From: Hymenopus coronatus
Taxonomy: Eukaryota > Arthropoda > Insecta > Mantodea > Hymenopodidae
DNA length: 64,000 nt
NCBI GenBank assembly: GCA_030762935.1
Contig: CM060892.1
Coordinates: forward strand, 87,116,827-87,180,826
Reading direction: 5' to 3'
Positions 33,245 through 45,699 of the stretch are shown piece by piece. The position numbers and the translations under genes were made by a program. The notes beneath the pieces are model-generated. The model was not told the origin of the DNA. It did no database searches and saw nothing but the letters and a program-made list of their open reading frames with translations. How positions within the stretch are numbered: the first letter of the stretch is position 1; every line of letters begins with the position of its first letter.

Positions 33245-33640
33245 TTACAAAACTGGAAATTGCCTCTTGATGAGCGCGATTCCCTCATCGTTTCCGTTGA
33301 TATGTAAGAGGTGTGCAACTAACGTTGCTGGCGCTGTTTCCTCAAGTGTCATTAATCGATGCTTATTTTCAATTGCCTCGTTGAATTCTGTAGCTCTTTT
33401 ATCGCACGAAGGGTTACCTGCACACTGATTATCTGCCACCTGATAATATGTTAGCCATTACCAATGTGTACTCCGATTCTCGTACCCTTCTTACCCAGTA
33501 CAAAATTGCTCTTTGCAGTTGTATATTAAATAAGCTGGGAGCCATACGACAACCTTGTTGTGTCTGCAATTCCTCTGTCGTCAATTTTACTTTTGAAACG
33601 AATCTCTGAATTTAATATCCAAATGAATGCATATCCAGGT
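33245..33640 (-). pseudogene. Possible LINE reverse-transcriptase remnant
   Basis: On the minus strand at about 33560-33520 the frame reads QQGCRMAPSLFNIQLQ, resembling the RT motif QGC..sP.LFNI. After a frame change near 33430, ADNQC resembles the catalytic FADDQ motif with the second Asp changed. The following open frame to 33245 has no motif I know. Short and decayed, so the family is uncertain. Confidence 0.4.
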
Positions 33641-34575
33641 GTGTTACATTCACATAACTTTCTCTGCCTATTCTCCAGGAACTACCCTTATAAAAACGTA
33701 TTGTACTGTCTACTGCATGTTATTCGAGATGAACATTTGCAAAAATAGTTGTTATTACATGTTTTCTTTTAGATACAAGGAGAATAGGGGGATGCATAGA
33801 CTAAAGCTGTAATGTGTGAGTATCGCGAAGATAACTGGTAAGTATGGTGTGAGGAAATGTGATCTTCAAAGACCAGCTGTATTTTGCCATCTGACTACGG
33901 ATGGTAGAACAAGCTAGATGAGTGGCACTCTAACACCATCTGGTCGGTACGAAGCAAACGTATTATGGTTCGGGGTGATATCTTAGAAGGACTAACCGCC
34001 ACATGCTGTCAACGAGATATCTTACCGAACAGTTCTATCGCAATATGAAAAAGTTTTAAAACGATATAAAATATAATGATATAAAATAAAATGGAATGAA
34101 ATTTTAAAAATTAAGTAAATAAATCTATTAAGAGCTGGTTACCTTTGAAAATCCGTTATTTTTGCGCGAACAGGAGAAAAACGACGTATAAAGAATTGCC
34201 ATTAGTAGAAGTTTAAATATTTCAAATAGCAAGCAACATCTTGGGAGGTAAACTCTACATATCATTATGCATTATATTTGACAAATTTGTTTACTTAAAC
34301 GAGATCTACATTTTTGTGTAATAGTTATTTAGAACGAAGGGGACTTTAGAGGATATTTCCAATATATTTAATATTAAAATTCATAGTGTCGTTTTTTAAA
34401 AAAATCAACACTTTCGAAAAAAAAAATCCGTATGAAGGGAAATTGGGGGTAGAGAGGGTTCCCTGAAAATCTTCATATTGAATTTTTGGAAGATAAAATT
34501 TAAACATCAAGTTTGGTATTTAACCGATTTTTTATTTTTGAGTTATAATATTTACAGATAGACACGTTTTCAATT
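33641..34575 (-). repeat. PHR copy, reverse, interrupted by about 290 bp of other DNA
   Basis: The tail part (GTGTGTTACATTCACATAAC) is at 33641-33810. The body resumes at about 34105 (GGTTACCTTTGAAAATCCGT) and runs through TTTAACCGATTTTTTATTTT to TTTACAGATAGACACG. The inserted 33812-34100 segment is unidentified. Confidence 0.7.
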
Positions 34576-34621
34576 TTCTCCTCTTCAATCTTGCAAAGGA
34601 AACGTATTATACCAACAAAAA

Positions 34622-35485
34622 AAAATCTGATGTGTTCCATTCACATGACTTTCTCTATATCTGTGTAACAAGTGTTTGTTAAAAAGTTTATGCTTCTATT
34701 TACTTCATGCTAAGTGAGAAGAAATTAGCAGAAATAATCTTATTACTTGCTTCCTTGTAAGTAGGAGTGAAATAAGCGACTAGCATAGATTAAAGTGATA
34801 GCAAAAGAAGTTCCTTTGTTTGTATGGACAGGAGTTGACAAATTCCTGTATGAGAAAAGTAAGTTTTTTTAAGGCTGCAACAAAAAACAAGGAATATCTA
34901 AAAAACGATCAACTCCATGAAAAAAATTTATGTAACATAAATTGTGTGTTTTAATGTGCTCTACATTTTTTGTGTGGTAAGTTTTTGTGTATCTCTTACG
35001 GTTTACCAATTACACAAAATTCCGTAAAATTCATCCAGAATAAAGTAGTATTTAGAGGATATTCCCAGAAAATTCAAGATATACATATTATTTGTCAAGT
35101 ATATATCTTTAATATATGATATTTTAATCAAAGTCGTTAGAGCCATTTTTTAGAAAGTCAAAATTTTCGAAAATGTTTCCATGTGAATGATAGTTGAGGG
35201 TAGGGGATTTTCTTGAAACTCTTCGTGTCACATCCTTGGAAGATACTGAACTTAAATACCAAGTTTGGTATTTAACGGTCTTTTCGTTTTTGAGCTATGC
35301 TGCCCACAGACACACACATACACAGACAGACAGACACACACAGGGACATTTTTCTAAAAATGCTTTTTTGGATTCAGGTGGTCTCAAAACATGTATTTCC
35401 GGTGAAATATCCGTATCGAATTTTTGGGTTCAATGCAATACCTTCTCTATACTCTATGCACATAGAACGTATAAAGAAAGTATGA
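34622..35485 (-). repeat. PHR copy, reverse, full length
   Basis: One of the best copies. It has tail TCTGATGTGTTCCATTCACA, body, a CA/GACA tract at 35310-35345, and TTCCGGTGAAATATCCGTAT. The palindromic head lies at about 35438-35485. Length 864 bp, a good reference for unit size. Confidence 0.93.
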
Positions 35486-35710
35486 CAAATAACCTTTTCT
35501 TCCTAATTCATTTCCGAGATTTATTCAATAGCTGGGCATTCCTTCAGACTCTTTTTCGGTGTTAGATGGTTTCTGTGATAATGCGGAAAAGGTATGGAAC
35601 TTTAAGGCCAATATAAGTAGGGTTCAGTGTTAAAAATTTGACTAATGCTATTCTCTTGTACATTACATTGTGAATTGCAGCTATTTCTGCTAAAATATAA
35701 TTTCTTTTTA

Positions 35711-35988
35711 TTAGTATTTATGGATGCTCTTTAACTAATGTGGTTCTAAGCGTCCCCTTCTATATTGGGCGTGAAATAACGCTTAATTTTGCTAAGAGGT
35801 CTCTTTAGCAGGCTTGAGGTTCTTTTACGTGCCGTAAATTACGACACGGGACCATCCGAAGGAAGCCATGCTAAGGATTTTTACGCCCGAAAAATTCCAT
35901 CGCCCTCCACCGAATTTGAACCCGCGACCTTCAGTACATGAAGCGAGCATGATAACCACTAAACCACGGAGAGCGGACTATCTCGATT
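35711..35988 (-). mobile_element. tRNA-derived SINE, family C, near full length
   Basis: Reverse copy. The minus strand starts CTCTCCGTGGTTTAGTGGTT with an A box, runs through GCATGGCTTCCTTCGGATGG and GTGTCGTAATTTACGGCACG, and ends GTTAAAGAGCATCCATAAAT. About 270 bp. Confidence 0.85.
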
Positions 35989-36091
35989 AAAGTGGAGCAT
36001 GTCCTTCGAACTTTAATGATATCTTAAAATAGTTTATATAGCTATTAATAAAGATAGAGTGTAGGGTAGGTTACGTGAATGTAACAATTTT

Positions 36092-36980
36092 TACTTTCTC
36101 TACACGTACTATGTACATAATGTATAAGAAAGTATTGTGATGCACCCAAAATTTCAATACCGAGATTTTACCGGAAATACATGTTTTGGGTCATCCTGAA
36201 TCAAGAAAAAACATTTTTGGAAAAAAGTCTGTGTGTGTGCGCGCGTGTATGCGTGTGTGTGCCTGTATGTGTGTGTGTGTAGTGTGTGTGTGTATGGTGT
36301 GTGTGTCTGTGGACAGCATAGCTCAAAAATGAAAAGACCGTTAAATACCAAGTTTGGTATCTCACAAGGATGTGACACGAAGATTTTGAGAAAAATCTTC
36401 CCACCCCAAACAACCTTTTACATGGAACCTGCTTCGAAAATGTTTATTTTCTCAAAAATGGCTCTAACGATTTTGATTAAAATGTCGTATATTAAAGATA
36501 TTTACCTGAAAAATAAATTGTGTCTTGAATTTTACGGGAATAGACTCTGAATACTACTTTATTCTGGATGAATTTTACGGAAATTTGCATATCTGCAAAA
36601 CCGTAAGAGATGGACAAAAAGCTACCACACAAAAAATGTAGAGCATTTTAAAACAAACAATTTAAGTTATATATATTGTTTTTCGTGAAGTTGATCGTTT
36701 TTGAGATATTCCTTGTTTTTAGTTTCAGTTTCGAAAAACTTATACTTTTCTCATATAGGCATTTGTTAACTCCTGTCCATACAAACAAAGGAACTTGAGT
36801 CATATAGCAACCAGCTTTTGACTATCACTTTAATCTACGGTACTCCCTTATTTCGCTTCTACCTACAAGGAAGCAAGTAATAAGTAATGAAATAAATGGA
36901 AGCATAAACTTTTTAACAATAATTTGTTGCAGAGATGTAGAGAAAGTCATGGGAATGGAACACATCAGATTTTTCCACCA
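36092..36980 (+). repeat. PHR copy, forward, full length
   Basis: Palindromic head TACTTTCTCTACACGTACTA / TAATGTATAAGAAAGTA, TTTTACCGGAAATACATG block, GT-rich tract at 36230-36310, complete body, and tail GTCATGGGAATGGAACACAT ending TCAGATTTTT. About 890 bp. Another good reference copy. Confidence 0.93.
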
Positions 36981-37364
36981 TCTATTTCATTTTAATTGAG
37001 ACAAATCAAACGTTCATTATAAATTCAAAGGGATCAGCTATAGTCAAATGTTTAAGAGACCGGCATAATGTATTAATACTGACCTTAAAATTCCATATTC
37101 TTTCCCTGCAATCGCAACAAACAACAAAAACTCAAGGGAACTTTAAAAGAAACTTAAGTGTTGAACAATTATAACATTATGTCGCATACCTTGGAAATTG
37201 ATATGTGCCACAAGAAAAGTTATTTGAACAAATGGAATGATTTAAAGAAAACTAAACTTTCTGTGGACTACGTTTTCGTCTATTGCTCAGGGTACTGAGG
37301 TCAAGGTTAGGTATATAAAATGTGTTTCAAATGAAGAAGGGCTCAAAAGCTAACTCAAAACATT
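36981..37364. other. Unassigned spacer
   Basis: No feature recognised. Confidence 0.45.
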
Positions 37365-38095
37365 CAAATGTACATTTTACTTTTCACGTAAATATTTCAA
37401 TATGTAGAATTTTAGTTGAAATGTTTAAATATATTATGCTTTTCTTCAAAAAATTTCTTTAACTTTTGCTTTTGGGTTACATTGTTCACACACTCACACA
37501 CACACATACACATCTTTTATCTAAAACGCTTTTTATTCAGAGGTAGTAATATTTCTGTAATTCCTAAGTGGGGATAGGGCATCGTTACGATGTTTCCGTG
37601 ATCGAATTTGAACTTCTAGTTCGTGAGTTCGCCGCTATGCGCCACGATGACGAGAAATCTGCTCGTCGTCCACAGATGGCACTGTAGGACCAATTCACGA
37701 CTTGCGGATACGAAAAGGCGAACTTTTGCTCAGTGGCCTTCTTCTTTCAAGGCATAAGGTTTTTTCACGAGCAAATAAATATTACATGGAACCACGGGCT
37801 TTATTTCCCTTCTGAGGGAAGCCATGTTTAGGAGTTCAATAAAATGCATCACCCTCCGCCAGGTTTGAACCTATAATCTTGGGTTTTAGAGACTAGCATG
37901 GTATAAACTATACCACAGAGCGCGATTTTTGTTCAGAAATTTTGCAACTCTGTTTTAAATAAAGTAGGTAATCATTGCAATCTTGCTGTGATTTTGAGTT
38001 ACTTTTAAATTGTTAAATTTATTTAATGGGTCAGATTTCGTTGGAATCTTGATATCAAATATTTGGGTGGAATGCCATGTCATCTATCGTATGTA
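37365..38095 (-). repeat. PHR head-side part, reverse, split by an insertion
   Basis: Pieces at 37365-37560 (TTTTGGGTTACATTGTTCAC, CA tract, TTATTCAGAGG) and 38025-38095 (GTTGGAATCTTGATATCAAA, TTTGGGTGGAATGCC) flank a 460-bp block that includes a family-C SINE. Confidence 0.65.
37725..37935 (-). mobile_element. tRNA-derived SINE, family C, diverged
   Basis: Minus strand: CTCTGTGGTATAGTTTATAC head, AGGTTCAAACCTGGCGGAGG, CATGGCTTCCCTCAGAAGGG, GGTTCCATGTAATATTTATT. Older than the copies at 35711 and 63551, judging by divergence. Confidence 0.65.
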
Positions 38096-40075
38096 CATTC
38101 TGAATAATGGCGGTCTTTTTGAAGTATTTCATCTAATTTTCACCGTACGTGACTCGTCTGTGAAATTTGACCAAAATTGTGAAAATTGAAACAAATACTT
38201 GTCATAATAAAATAATATAAATCATAAACCTTTTTGAGAATATATTGCCCTTTTTCCTCCCTTGACGCACTTTAGTTTCTAATTGAAGCTATAAATTGGC
38301 GGTATATGTTTATTAAGGGGGCCAGGTAATTTGAACACACAAACAATAATTTAAGTGAGTTAAATGTCTACTCCTCTTAAAGTTCTTAATGGTTATTCCT
38401 GAAAATTTTATGATTTATTCTATAAATCATAAAAGTTATTTCATGAGTTGTTTGGACTAATTGCTCATGTTGTTGAGTCTTTATAAAGTATTTCAATGAG
38501 CAGAAAAATAATAAAATTTACTCTTGAAACATGTGAATTCATGTATTTTTTCTTTTATATTAGTTGCAACACAGAATCACAATGATTAATGTGTGTTCTT
38601 AGTATAATCAGCAATCGTCTGAATCTCAATTATTTAGTGTATATATCTATATAGATTATGGTTCAAAAATGTTAGCTGTGTGTTGTATATATAGTGTAAA
38701 TTTCAGCTATTTACCTCATATATTTTGTCAGAAAAAGCTACATACGTATTGGGAAAACTGAATTTAAAGACACAAATGTTGTAGAAAGGATATTTGCATG
38801 ATAGTTTAAGGATTGCTGATTAGAATTTAAATGATATTTATAAAAGAGATTTTATTAGTGCTTAAAATAAAAAAATGTGATTTTTTTAGATTTTAGAGTT
38901 CCTTGTTCCCTTTATAAGCATTCCCTTATTTTCTCTCAAAAATTTTCCCAACACTTTTCCACTCTCAAAATGAATCACATGATTCAATTTTTACTGCATC
39001 TTAATATGATTTAAGCAATTTTTTAAAAATGTTTATGTAATTTTGAGAAATGAGTTATTACATTTTGAAAAATCAAGTGCTATTGAGCTTACAAAAGTAA
39101 TATTGTTCTATACTATTAGGGTTAATATATATGATATTATACATATACTAATAAACTCATTTATTATAAAACTTGAATTCTATGTGAATATTTTTAAAAC
39201 TTTTATTAGAACAATGAATTTATACAGCAAAAATTATTGTTTAAATAATAATGTAAGCGAGAAGTTTGATAAGTATAAAAATATCACTACTATTTGTGGA
39301 ATTTTGATACGTATAAAAGTATCACTAATACTGTGTATTTTTCAAATTTCAAATAAGCATTGTTGTAACATTTTATTCGTATTAACGACTTGGACAAAGT
39401 AGTCTAATTTGCCAATGATAAATATCGTTATACATTTTCGAATGTCTTTATAGCTTGCCATTACTTAAGATCATGCAACTGTGAAATTTTGAAATAATAG
39501 TGATATCTTTGCTGTGTACCAAAATTATAGGTCACAAGGTTATTTAATTAATATTTTTTCTTATCTAAATTCGTTGTTCTAATAAAAAATGATATACTCC
39601 TAATTAGTGCAGAAATATTAATGCCTTTAGGACTCTCCAAAACGTTTGATTTTTTAAAATGTAATAATTTATTTATCAAAATTAGAGTAATAATTCGAAA
39701 AAAGTATATGACCATTTTCTTTAATGTTTTTTTTTAATTCAGGCAGTATACAAATTGTGAAACAAATTAGTGAAAAATGGCATCGTTACAAGGCGTTGTA
39801 AAACTGTTAGCTAGAAAATAAGGTTTCAATTTGGGAGTGCCTATTAATAAGTATGCGCCTACTCATTTATAGCTAAGTTAATTAGTAGTCAAAGTGTTCC
39901 TAGTTGCGAAAACGACATACTTTTCTAACGTTTAAAATTCATATTATTTTATTATGCAAAAAAAATACTTTTTTAAAATGTTCACACTTTTTCGTCAAAC
40001 TTCATATCTCTACACTAAAAGAGATATATTTTTTATATTAAGCAAGTTACTGTAACTTCACCATGTTAGGTAAAT
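38096..40075. other. Very AT-rich 2-kb stretch without recognised features
   Basis: Contains a 119-codon plus-strand open frame (39043-39402) with an Asn/Ile/Phe-rich composition typical of chance in AT-rich DNA, and no motif. No PHR, SINE or transposon was found, which is unusual for this window. Confidence 0.5.
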
Positions 40076-40357
40076 TTATCCTTATTAAGTTTATATGTTT
40101 TGATGGGACTGTTTAGAAGATGCATTTAACATTTACAAAATATTTGTTGTTATTGGTCGCAATTTTAAAATACTTTCACCATTGTCAAACGAGAAGTCTT
40201 CGTTCGTTTTTCTTACTCCTGATCAAGCAAAGAGAACGAAACTTCAAAGTTGTCACAGAGCAACCAGCTCTTAAAAATAATGTGAAGTAGATAGAAGGAT
40301 ACGCTTTCTTAAGAATCGTTTGTTGAATAAAGGACAAAGATAATCATATGAATGTAA
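40076..40357 (+). repeat. PHR tail half, forward
   Basis: TTGTTATTGGTCGCAATTTT, AGCAACCAGCTCTTAAAA and tail ATCATATGAATGTAACACTT, directly followed by another head. Confidence 0.7.
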
Positions 40358-40361
40358 CACT

Positions 40362-41068
40362 TGCAACTTTTATTTTCTCCACCACGAACATAGTAGGAAG
40401 AGAAGGTATTGCATTTGGCCCAAAAGTTCAATGAATATGAATGTTTTGGAACCCCAAAGGAAAATAAGCATTTTTAGGGAAAGACCTGCGTGTGTGAATA
40501 TGTGACAGTATAGCTCAAAAACCCATGTAGAATAAATATCAAGGATAATTTTCAAAAAATCCCTCCACCCGACATTACTATTTGTAAGCCATTTTTCAAA
40601 AATTTGGTTTTCTCAAAAATGATTATAATGATTATGGTTAAAATGTTTTCTTGACAAAATGTGTATCTTGCATTTTTAGGGAATATTTCCTCAAGAAACT
40701 ATTCTGGATGACTTATCAGAAATAGTCAACCGTAAGAGATAGACAAAGAGATAGACTCTTTAAAAACACAGTATGTGGAAAATACTTTTTTTTTTCTTTG
40801 ACTTAATCTTTATATGATTATTCCTCGGTTTTGGTTTAAACGTTCTATTAATTGAAATTTTCCCATATTGTAAGACTTTATTCGCTTTTCCTTCTTTCGT
40901 TTTTCTTTATTTTTTACTTTTGACAATGCAAAGACTACCGTAATTCAAATCACGCGATAGCGACCAGCTCTTAAAAGAGATGAACCACTTTAGGCATTAT
41001 ATTCTCTTATTACTCTGTAGATACAAGAAAATGTGTAGTAGGTAAACTATTTCTGCTAATGTTTATCT
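40362..41068 (+). repeat. PHR copy, forward
   Basis: Head TTTATTTTCTCCACCACGAA, degraded palindrome, a GTGTGTGAATATGTGACAGT tract, body with CTCAAAAATGATTATAATGA, and CAACCGTAAGAGATAGACAA at about 40728. The tail is replaced by a second partial copy. Confidence 0.75.
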
Positions 41069-41485
41069 GGTAAGCGTAAGAGAGAGACAAAGTCTTACTA
41101 CACAAAAAATGTATATATGGTTAAAACACCATTATGTGTTATTTGCTCTTCTTTTCCTTTTCTTTTGTATTTTTTGATTTGACTATTTTATGGACATTCC
41201 TGTTATTACTTTACATTTTCCAATACCTATTTTCACATTTTTAAAATAGAAACGATGATTTTTTTTTCCATCCTGGTCATGCACGAAGAGCGGAATTTCG
41301 ATACAATGAAATAACGACCCGTTCTTAAAGGATTTTATTGTTGCTAAAGACTAGTGAATTCACCTATTGTATTTGCAAGGAAATAAGAATAAGGCTATTG
41401 CTGTTGATGTTTATTAGAACAAGCTTTTACAGCCATAATTTCTTGCATAGAAGATAGAAAATAACATGTGATTATCAGCTCATTT
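41069..41485 (+). repeat. PHR second half, forward, in tandem
   Basis: Re-enters the consensus at GGTAAGCGTAAGAGAGAGAC and runs to the tail ATAACATGTGATTATCAGCT. It duplicates the 3' half of the preceding copy with about 340 bp offset. Confidence 0.65.
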
Positions 41486-41486
41486 A

Positions 41487-41588
41487 TTCACCACCACGTA
41501 CTACGTATTAAGGTGAAGTTATTCATTCCGCCCAAAAATTCCATTATGAAATTTTACCGGAAATACATTTTGAGAACTCCTGAATCCA

Positions 41589-41637
<49 letters not shown>

Positions 41638-41689
41638 TTAGGAAAAGGTCCGTTTTTGTGCGGCTGTCTGTGTATTCGTGAACAACATA
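41487..41689 (+). repeat. PHR head stub, forward, carrying (AAT)n
   Basis: CACCACGTACTACGTATTAA palindrome, TTTTACCGGAAATACATTTT, then an (AAT)n tract at 41590-41631 and AGGAAAAGGTCCGTTTTTGT. It is cut at the microsatellite region and joined to a reverse copy. Confidence 0.8.
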
Positions 41690-42533
41690 ACTGATATGTT
41701 CCATTCACATGATTTTCTATACATCACTGTAACAAATTATTGCTAAAAAGCATATTCTTTTATCTACTTTATGATAATCGAGATAATCATTAGCAGAAAT
41801 TTTCTTAATTACTTCCTTCCGTGTAAGTAGAAGGAAAATAAGGAGATACACCAGGCTAAAACGAATGTCAAAGCTTTTAAAAGCTGGTTGCCATATGATT
41901 GAAATCCGTTTCTACGTAGGGCCAGGAGTTTACAACTTTCCGTGTGAAAAAAGTTTAAGTATTTTAAATCTGAAACAAATAATGAGGAATATATGGTCAA
42001 TTCCAAGAAAAAAAATATATGACATAAATTGTGTGTTTTTGCGTGATCTACATTTTTTGTGTAGCAAGTTTCTCTCCATATCTTACGCTTTAGCAGTTAC
42101 AGAAAATTCAGAAAAATTAATTCATAATAAAGAGGTCTTTGGAGGCTCCTCCCAGAAAATTCAAGATATACATTTTATTTTCCATATAAATATCTTTAAT
42201 ATACGGCATTTCAACCAAAATCGTTAGTCATTTTTGAGAAAATCAAGATTTTCGAAATTCTTTCCATCCAAAGGGTAGTTAAGGGTGGGGGGATTTTTTT
42301 TCAAAATCATCTTTCACATCCCCGAAAGATACTAAGTTTATATACCAAGTTAGATATTTTACAAACTTTTCCTTTTGAGTTATTGTGTTCACACCCAGTC
42401 CTTTTTTCAAAATTGTTTTTTATACAGGGGATCCTAAAACGTGTATTTTTGGTGAAATCTCGGTATTGAATTTTTGGGGGAATGCAAAACCTTCTCTATA
42501 CATTATGTTCATAGTACGTGTATATAAAGTAAA
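41690..42533 (-). repeat. PHR copy, reverse, full length
   Basis: CTGATATGTTCCATTCACAT to the palindrome TTCTCTATACATTATGTTCA / TAGTACGTGTATATAAAGTA. Body complete, dinucleotide tract almost absent. Confidence 0.9.
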
Positions 42534-42981
42534 AGGAAAAGCCCGTTAAATACCAAATTTCGTATTTAGGTTCGGCATCTTCAAAGGATGCGACGCAATC
42601 AGAAAAACTTCCACGCTATCCTTTATGTGGAACATTTTTCGAAAAGGTTTAGCCTGACGATTTTGATTAACATTCTAAATGTTTAAGGACAAATGAATAT
42701 ATCTTAAATATTCTGGGAATAGCCTATGAAGATCGCTTCATTCTGGATGGCCTTTGTATAACTGGTAAATCATAAGATATAGAAGAAACCTTGCTCCACA
42801 AAAAACGTAGATTCGGTTAAGGCATACACTTTATGGAGATACAGTTTTTATAGAATTAACCGTTTTGTATATATCCTTTATTGTTCATTTAACTTTTTGC
42901 ATATTTATACGCTTCTCAACTGGGAATCGTTATTCACTTTTTTTTCCTGGTCATACAAGGAGAACGGGATTTCAATATCAC
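42534..42981 (+). repeat. PHR middle part, forward, truncated by a hAT insertion
   Basis: CCCGTTAAATACCAAATTTC through GGAGAACGGGATTTCAATAT. The expected tail region does not resume clearly after 45496, so the insertion site may have been rearranged. Confidence 0.7.
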
Positions 42982-45496
42982 TAGAGCCCGGATTTTTATG
43001 TAATATCAAGGTTCGAAATATGTACATATTTATGTAACAAAAACATCAAAATATGTAATGAAATATGTAATATCAACAAAATATGTAAAATTAAGTAATA
43101 GTCTAAATGCTAAGATTACCACCTGAAATCTAAATGCAGACTGCAAATTACCCAGCATTTTGTAATTTGATGGGCCTTTAAGTACGTAAATTAATTCGAA
43201 TAAGTTAAAATTTAAAGACTAAGAATGGAATTAATTATAGGGAAAATGTTTTGTTTTATGCAGAATTTACCTAAAATTTATTTACAAGTAGGTAATTACG
43301 AAATAAGAAATATGTGTTTTGGATTATATTTATTAAAATTACTCATTTCATATAATTATTTTACGTACATTTTAGACGGTAAAGCAATGTTAAAATACTG
43401 AACCAATTTATGAATGAGTGAAACAATCAATTCAAAATAATTAAATGTTATAATGATGCATTTTCAGTTTTCTACCTCTTGACATACAATGAACAACCAA
43501 GCATTTTCATTTTGAGTCTTTTGCCTCTTTCAACGTACAGTGAATAACCATATACGTACTTTTCCATATTTTCAGGGGTCATTGTTTGTCTCCTATCGGA
43601 TAAAATGTTCTAATGAGCAGAGAAGCTTCTCACACGAAGTAACAGGAGCATATTTTAGCATAGGAATCTGATTTGCAGAGAAATGTTTCGGTAAATCGAC
43701 ACTGTCACCTTGTAGCACTTTCTTTAGTCACGGACACAAGCGTAGAGTACCCTGGATTCCTGTTTAGCACAGCTTTGAAGTTTTCACCTACCTTCCTTCC
43801 CACATCTCCTGCAACTATACTAAGCTTCTGTGATGCACGTTCCATTAAATCTTTAAATTCATGAAGAAGGGAACCTGATTCCAACTGCTTGATGGTGCTG
43901 GCAGCCAGACGAAGTTACTTTTGATGTAAGCACAGGAGCTTTCACTTTCGGACCTTTAAAGATGTCCTGAGATTCACTTATGGAAACAGCTACTTTTGAA
44001 GAGAACATACACTGACTGGACTCCTTCAAAATGTTCACAATAGAAGTTCACAGCTTCTAGCCACGTACCCCATCTTGTAAGTGCCGGCTCAGGAAGCAAA
44101 GGGACATGTTGGAGATGACCTTTTATAGCACTGAATTCTGTGCGGTGCTTTTACGAAGACCATTTTTACTGCCGATATCAACTTATTCACATAGGAAAAG
44201 TCCTTCTTACTTCTTCAGCAACACGTTGCAATGCATGGGCCATGCAGGTAAAGTGAAGTACATTTGGGTAGAAAAACCTTAAGAACAGTAGCAGCTTTAA
44301 TCATGTACGCATATTCGAAGCCTTTTCCTCACACACACCCTCTGGCCACAGAATCTTCACCCCATCATTAATAATCTTGCAATTGTAGAATGATTCTTGT
44401 TCTAACACCTTGCAACAGATTAGAAATGATTTTGCTGGACTTTCGGAAACTAGTTTTCCTACAACTAAATTTGCTCTGTACCGACCCATGTCATCTGTTG
44501 TTTCATCGACAGCAAACCAAATACAGGAGTCTCCAATTTATTCCGTATATGAGCAACTGCTTCTTCATAACACGCATGAAGATACTTTTTCCTCAGAGTA
44601 GATTCGTCAGGAATAACCTTCTTGCAATATTTTTCTAGAAAGGATCGAAATTGAGGAATTTGAAGTTTATGCCACGGAATATTAGCTGCAACCATTGCAC
44701 TACACAGGTCTTTAAAAAATCATTTCCGGACGGTTCCTCTTGCATTTGTGTCAACAGAACTTGCTTTCTAGAAGACTGTAGGTGTTTGTTGATATGTTGT
44801 TCCAATTGAGATTTCATGGAACAGCCAATTCTTTTACCGCATGCTTGACAGACTATTATTTTTCCATCGGTTGTAAAGGCGCTATCCAATTTCATCCATG
44901 AGTTCAACTTGCAGGATAACGAGGACGCAATTGGTGTCATTTTACTAAGACTTGCAAGAAACTAACTGCAGTATAATCGCCTCGCTATATTTTGACGGTT
45001 GTCCATCGGCTCACTTTGTTTCCTCGCAGCTATTATATTACAAGATGCCGACTACCGCGACAATGTTAACAGTCAATTTCTCCAGTCCTTGTAAATGCCC
45101 AAAGCGCTACGAGATACGTGACACTGGAGGTCAACTTTGTCGAGCGGCACCTGCTTTGATATAAACGGACAACAATCAGAACGAGACGAGGTGGTTATTA
45201 TCGCATTCTTAATTTACTCTGCATCCTATTTTTGTTGCTTTTAGCAAAACTTGTGAAAACAGTAGTTTATAATGTGACTACAATATGTTTTAAAAAAGTG
45301 TAATGAAACCAAGAAAATATGTACATTTTATGTAAGCATTAAAATATGTAGCAAAGTGCAAAATATGTAAAAAAAAAAATGTAAAATAAAAATTTGTGAG
45401 GGAGTCCCAAATGACGTAATTTGCTAATATTTTTACTTTTCATTGAAATATTATGCAGGATTTAAAATATGCAATTACATAAAAATCCAGGCTGAT
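42982..45496 (-). mobile_element. hAT-superfamily DNA transposon, decayed
   Basis: About 2.5 kb. Imperfect terminal inverted repeats share AGCCCGGATTTTTATGTAAT (left) and, on the complement of the right end, AGCCTGGATTTTTATGTAAT. Inside each end lie clusters of AAATATGTAA-like motifs (about 43015-43095 and 45310-45390), resembling hAT subterminal transposase-binding repeats. The minus-strand coding region is a hAT-like transposase in pieces. I could not find a clear 8-bp target duplication. Confidence 0.85.
43660..44940 (-). pseudogene. hAT transposase pseudogene with BED-type zinc finger
   Basis: Minus strand, in order: an N-terminal zinc-finger region (44940 to about 44700) with TDGKIIVCQACGKRIG and QLEQHINKHL, giving a C..C...H..H pattern of BED type. 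Then NIPWHKLQIPQFRSFLEKYC and IPDESTLRKKYL (44690-44580). Then GRYRANLVVGKL (about 44489-44454), the segment after the first catalytic Asp region in hAT transposases. Then TRWGTWLEAVNFY near 44080-44040. At least three frame changes and several stops separate these parts, so no functional protein is encoded. The insertion domain and C-terminal dimerisation region are not clear. Confidence 0.8.
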
Positions 45497-45699
45497 AAAC
45501 ATGTAAAGGGGACGGTTCGTGTTCAGATTGCTGGGAATATGTACCGTTCTGCTCCTGACTTCCACCAAAGAGTTATCGAAGTATTTGCTCAAGCAATGGA
45601 TCGAAGGATGTACCTCATCTACAAATAGAAAGGTTGGTGTCTTTATCACAAGTTAGCATTGCATTTCCACTGATAGTTGTTAGTATATACTGCTTTAAA

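Noticed and set aside
33812..34100. Possible Tc1 transposase scrap (near TATTATGGTTCGGGGTG and CGAGATATCTTACCGAACAG)
   Set aside because: Faint resemblance to the Tc1 middle domain in shifting frames, and no terminal repeats. Left unassigned.
39043..39402. Plus-strand 119-codon frame
   Set aside because: Ile/Asn/Phe/Lys-rich composition expected by chance in AT-rich DNA, with no motif.
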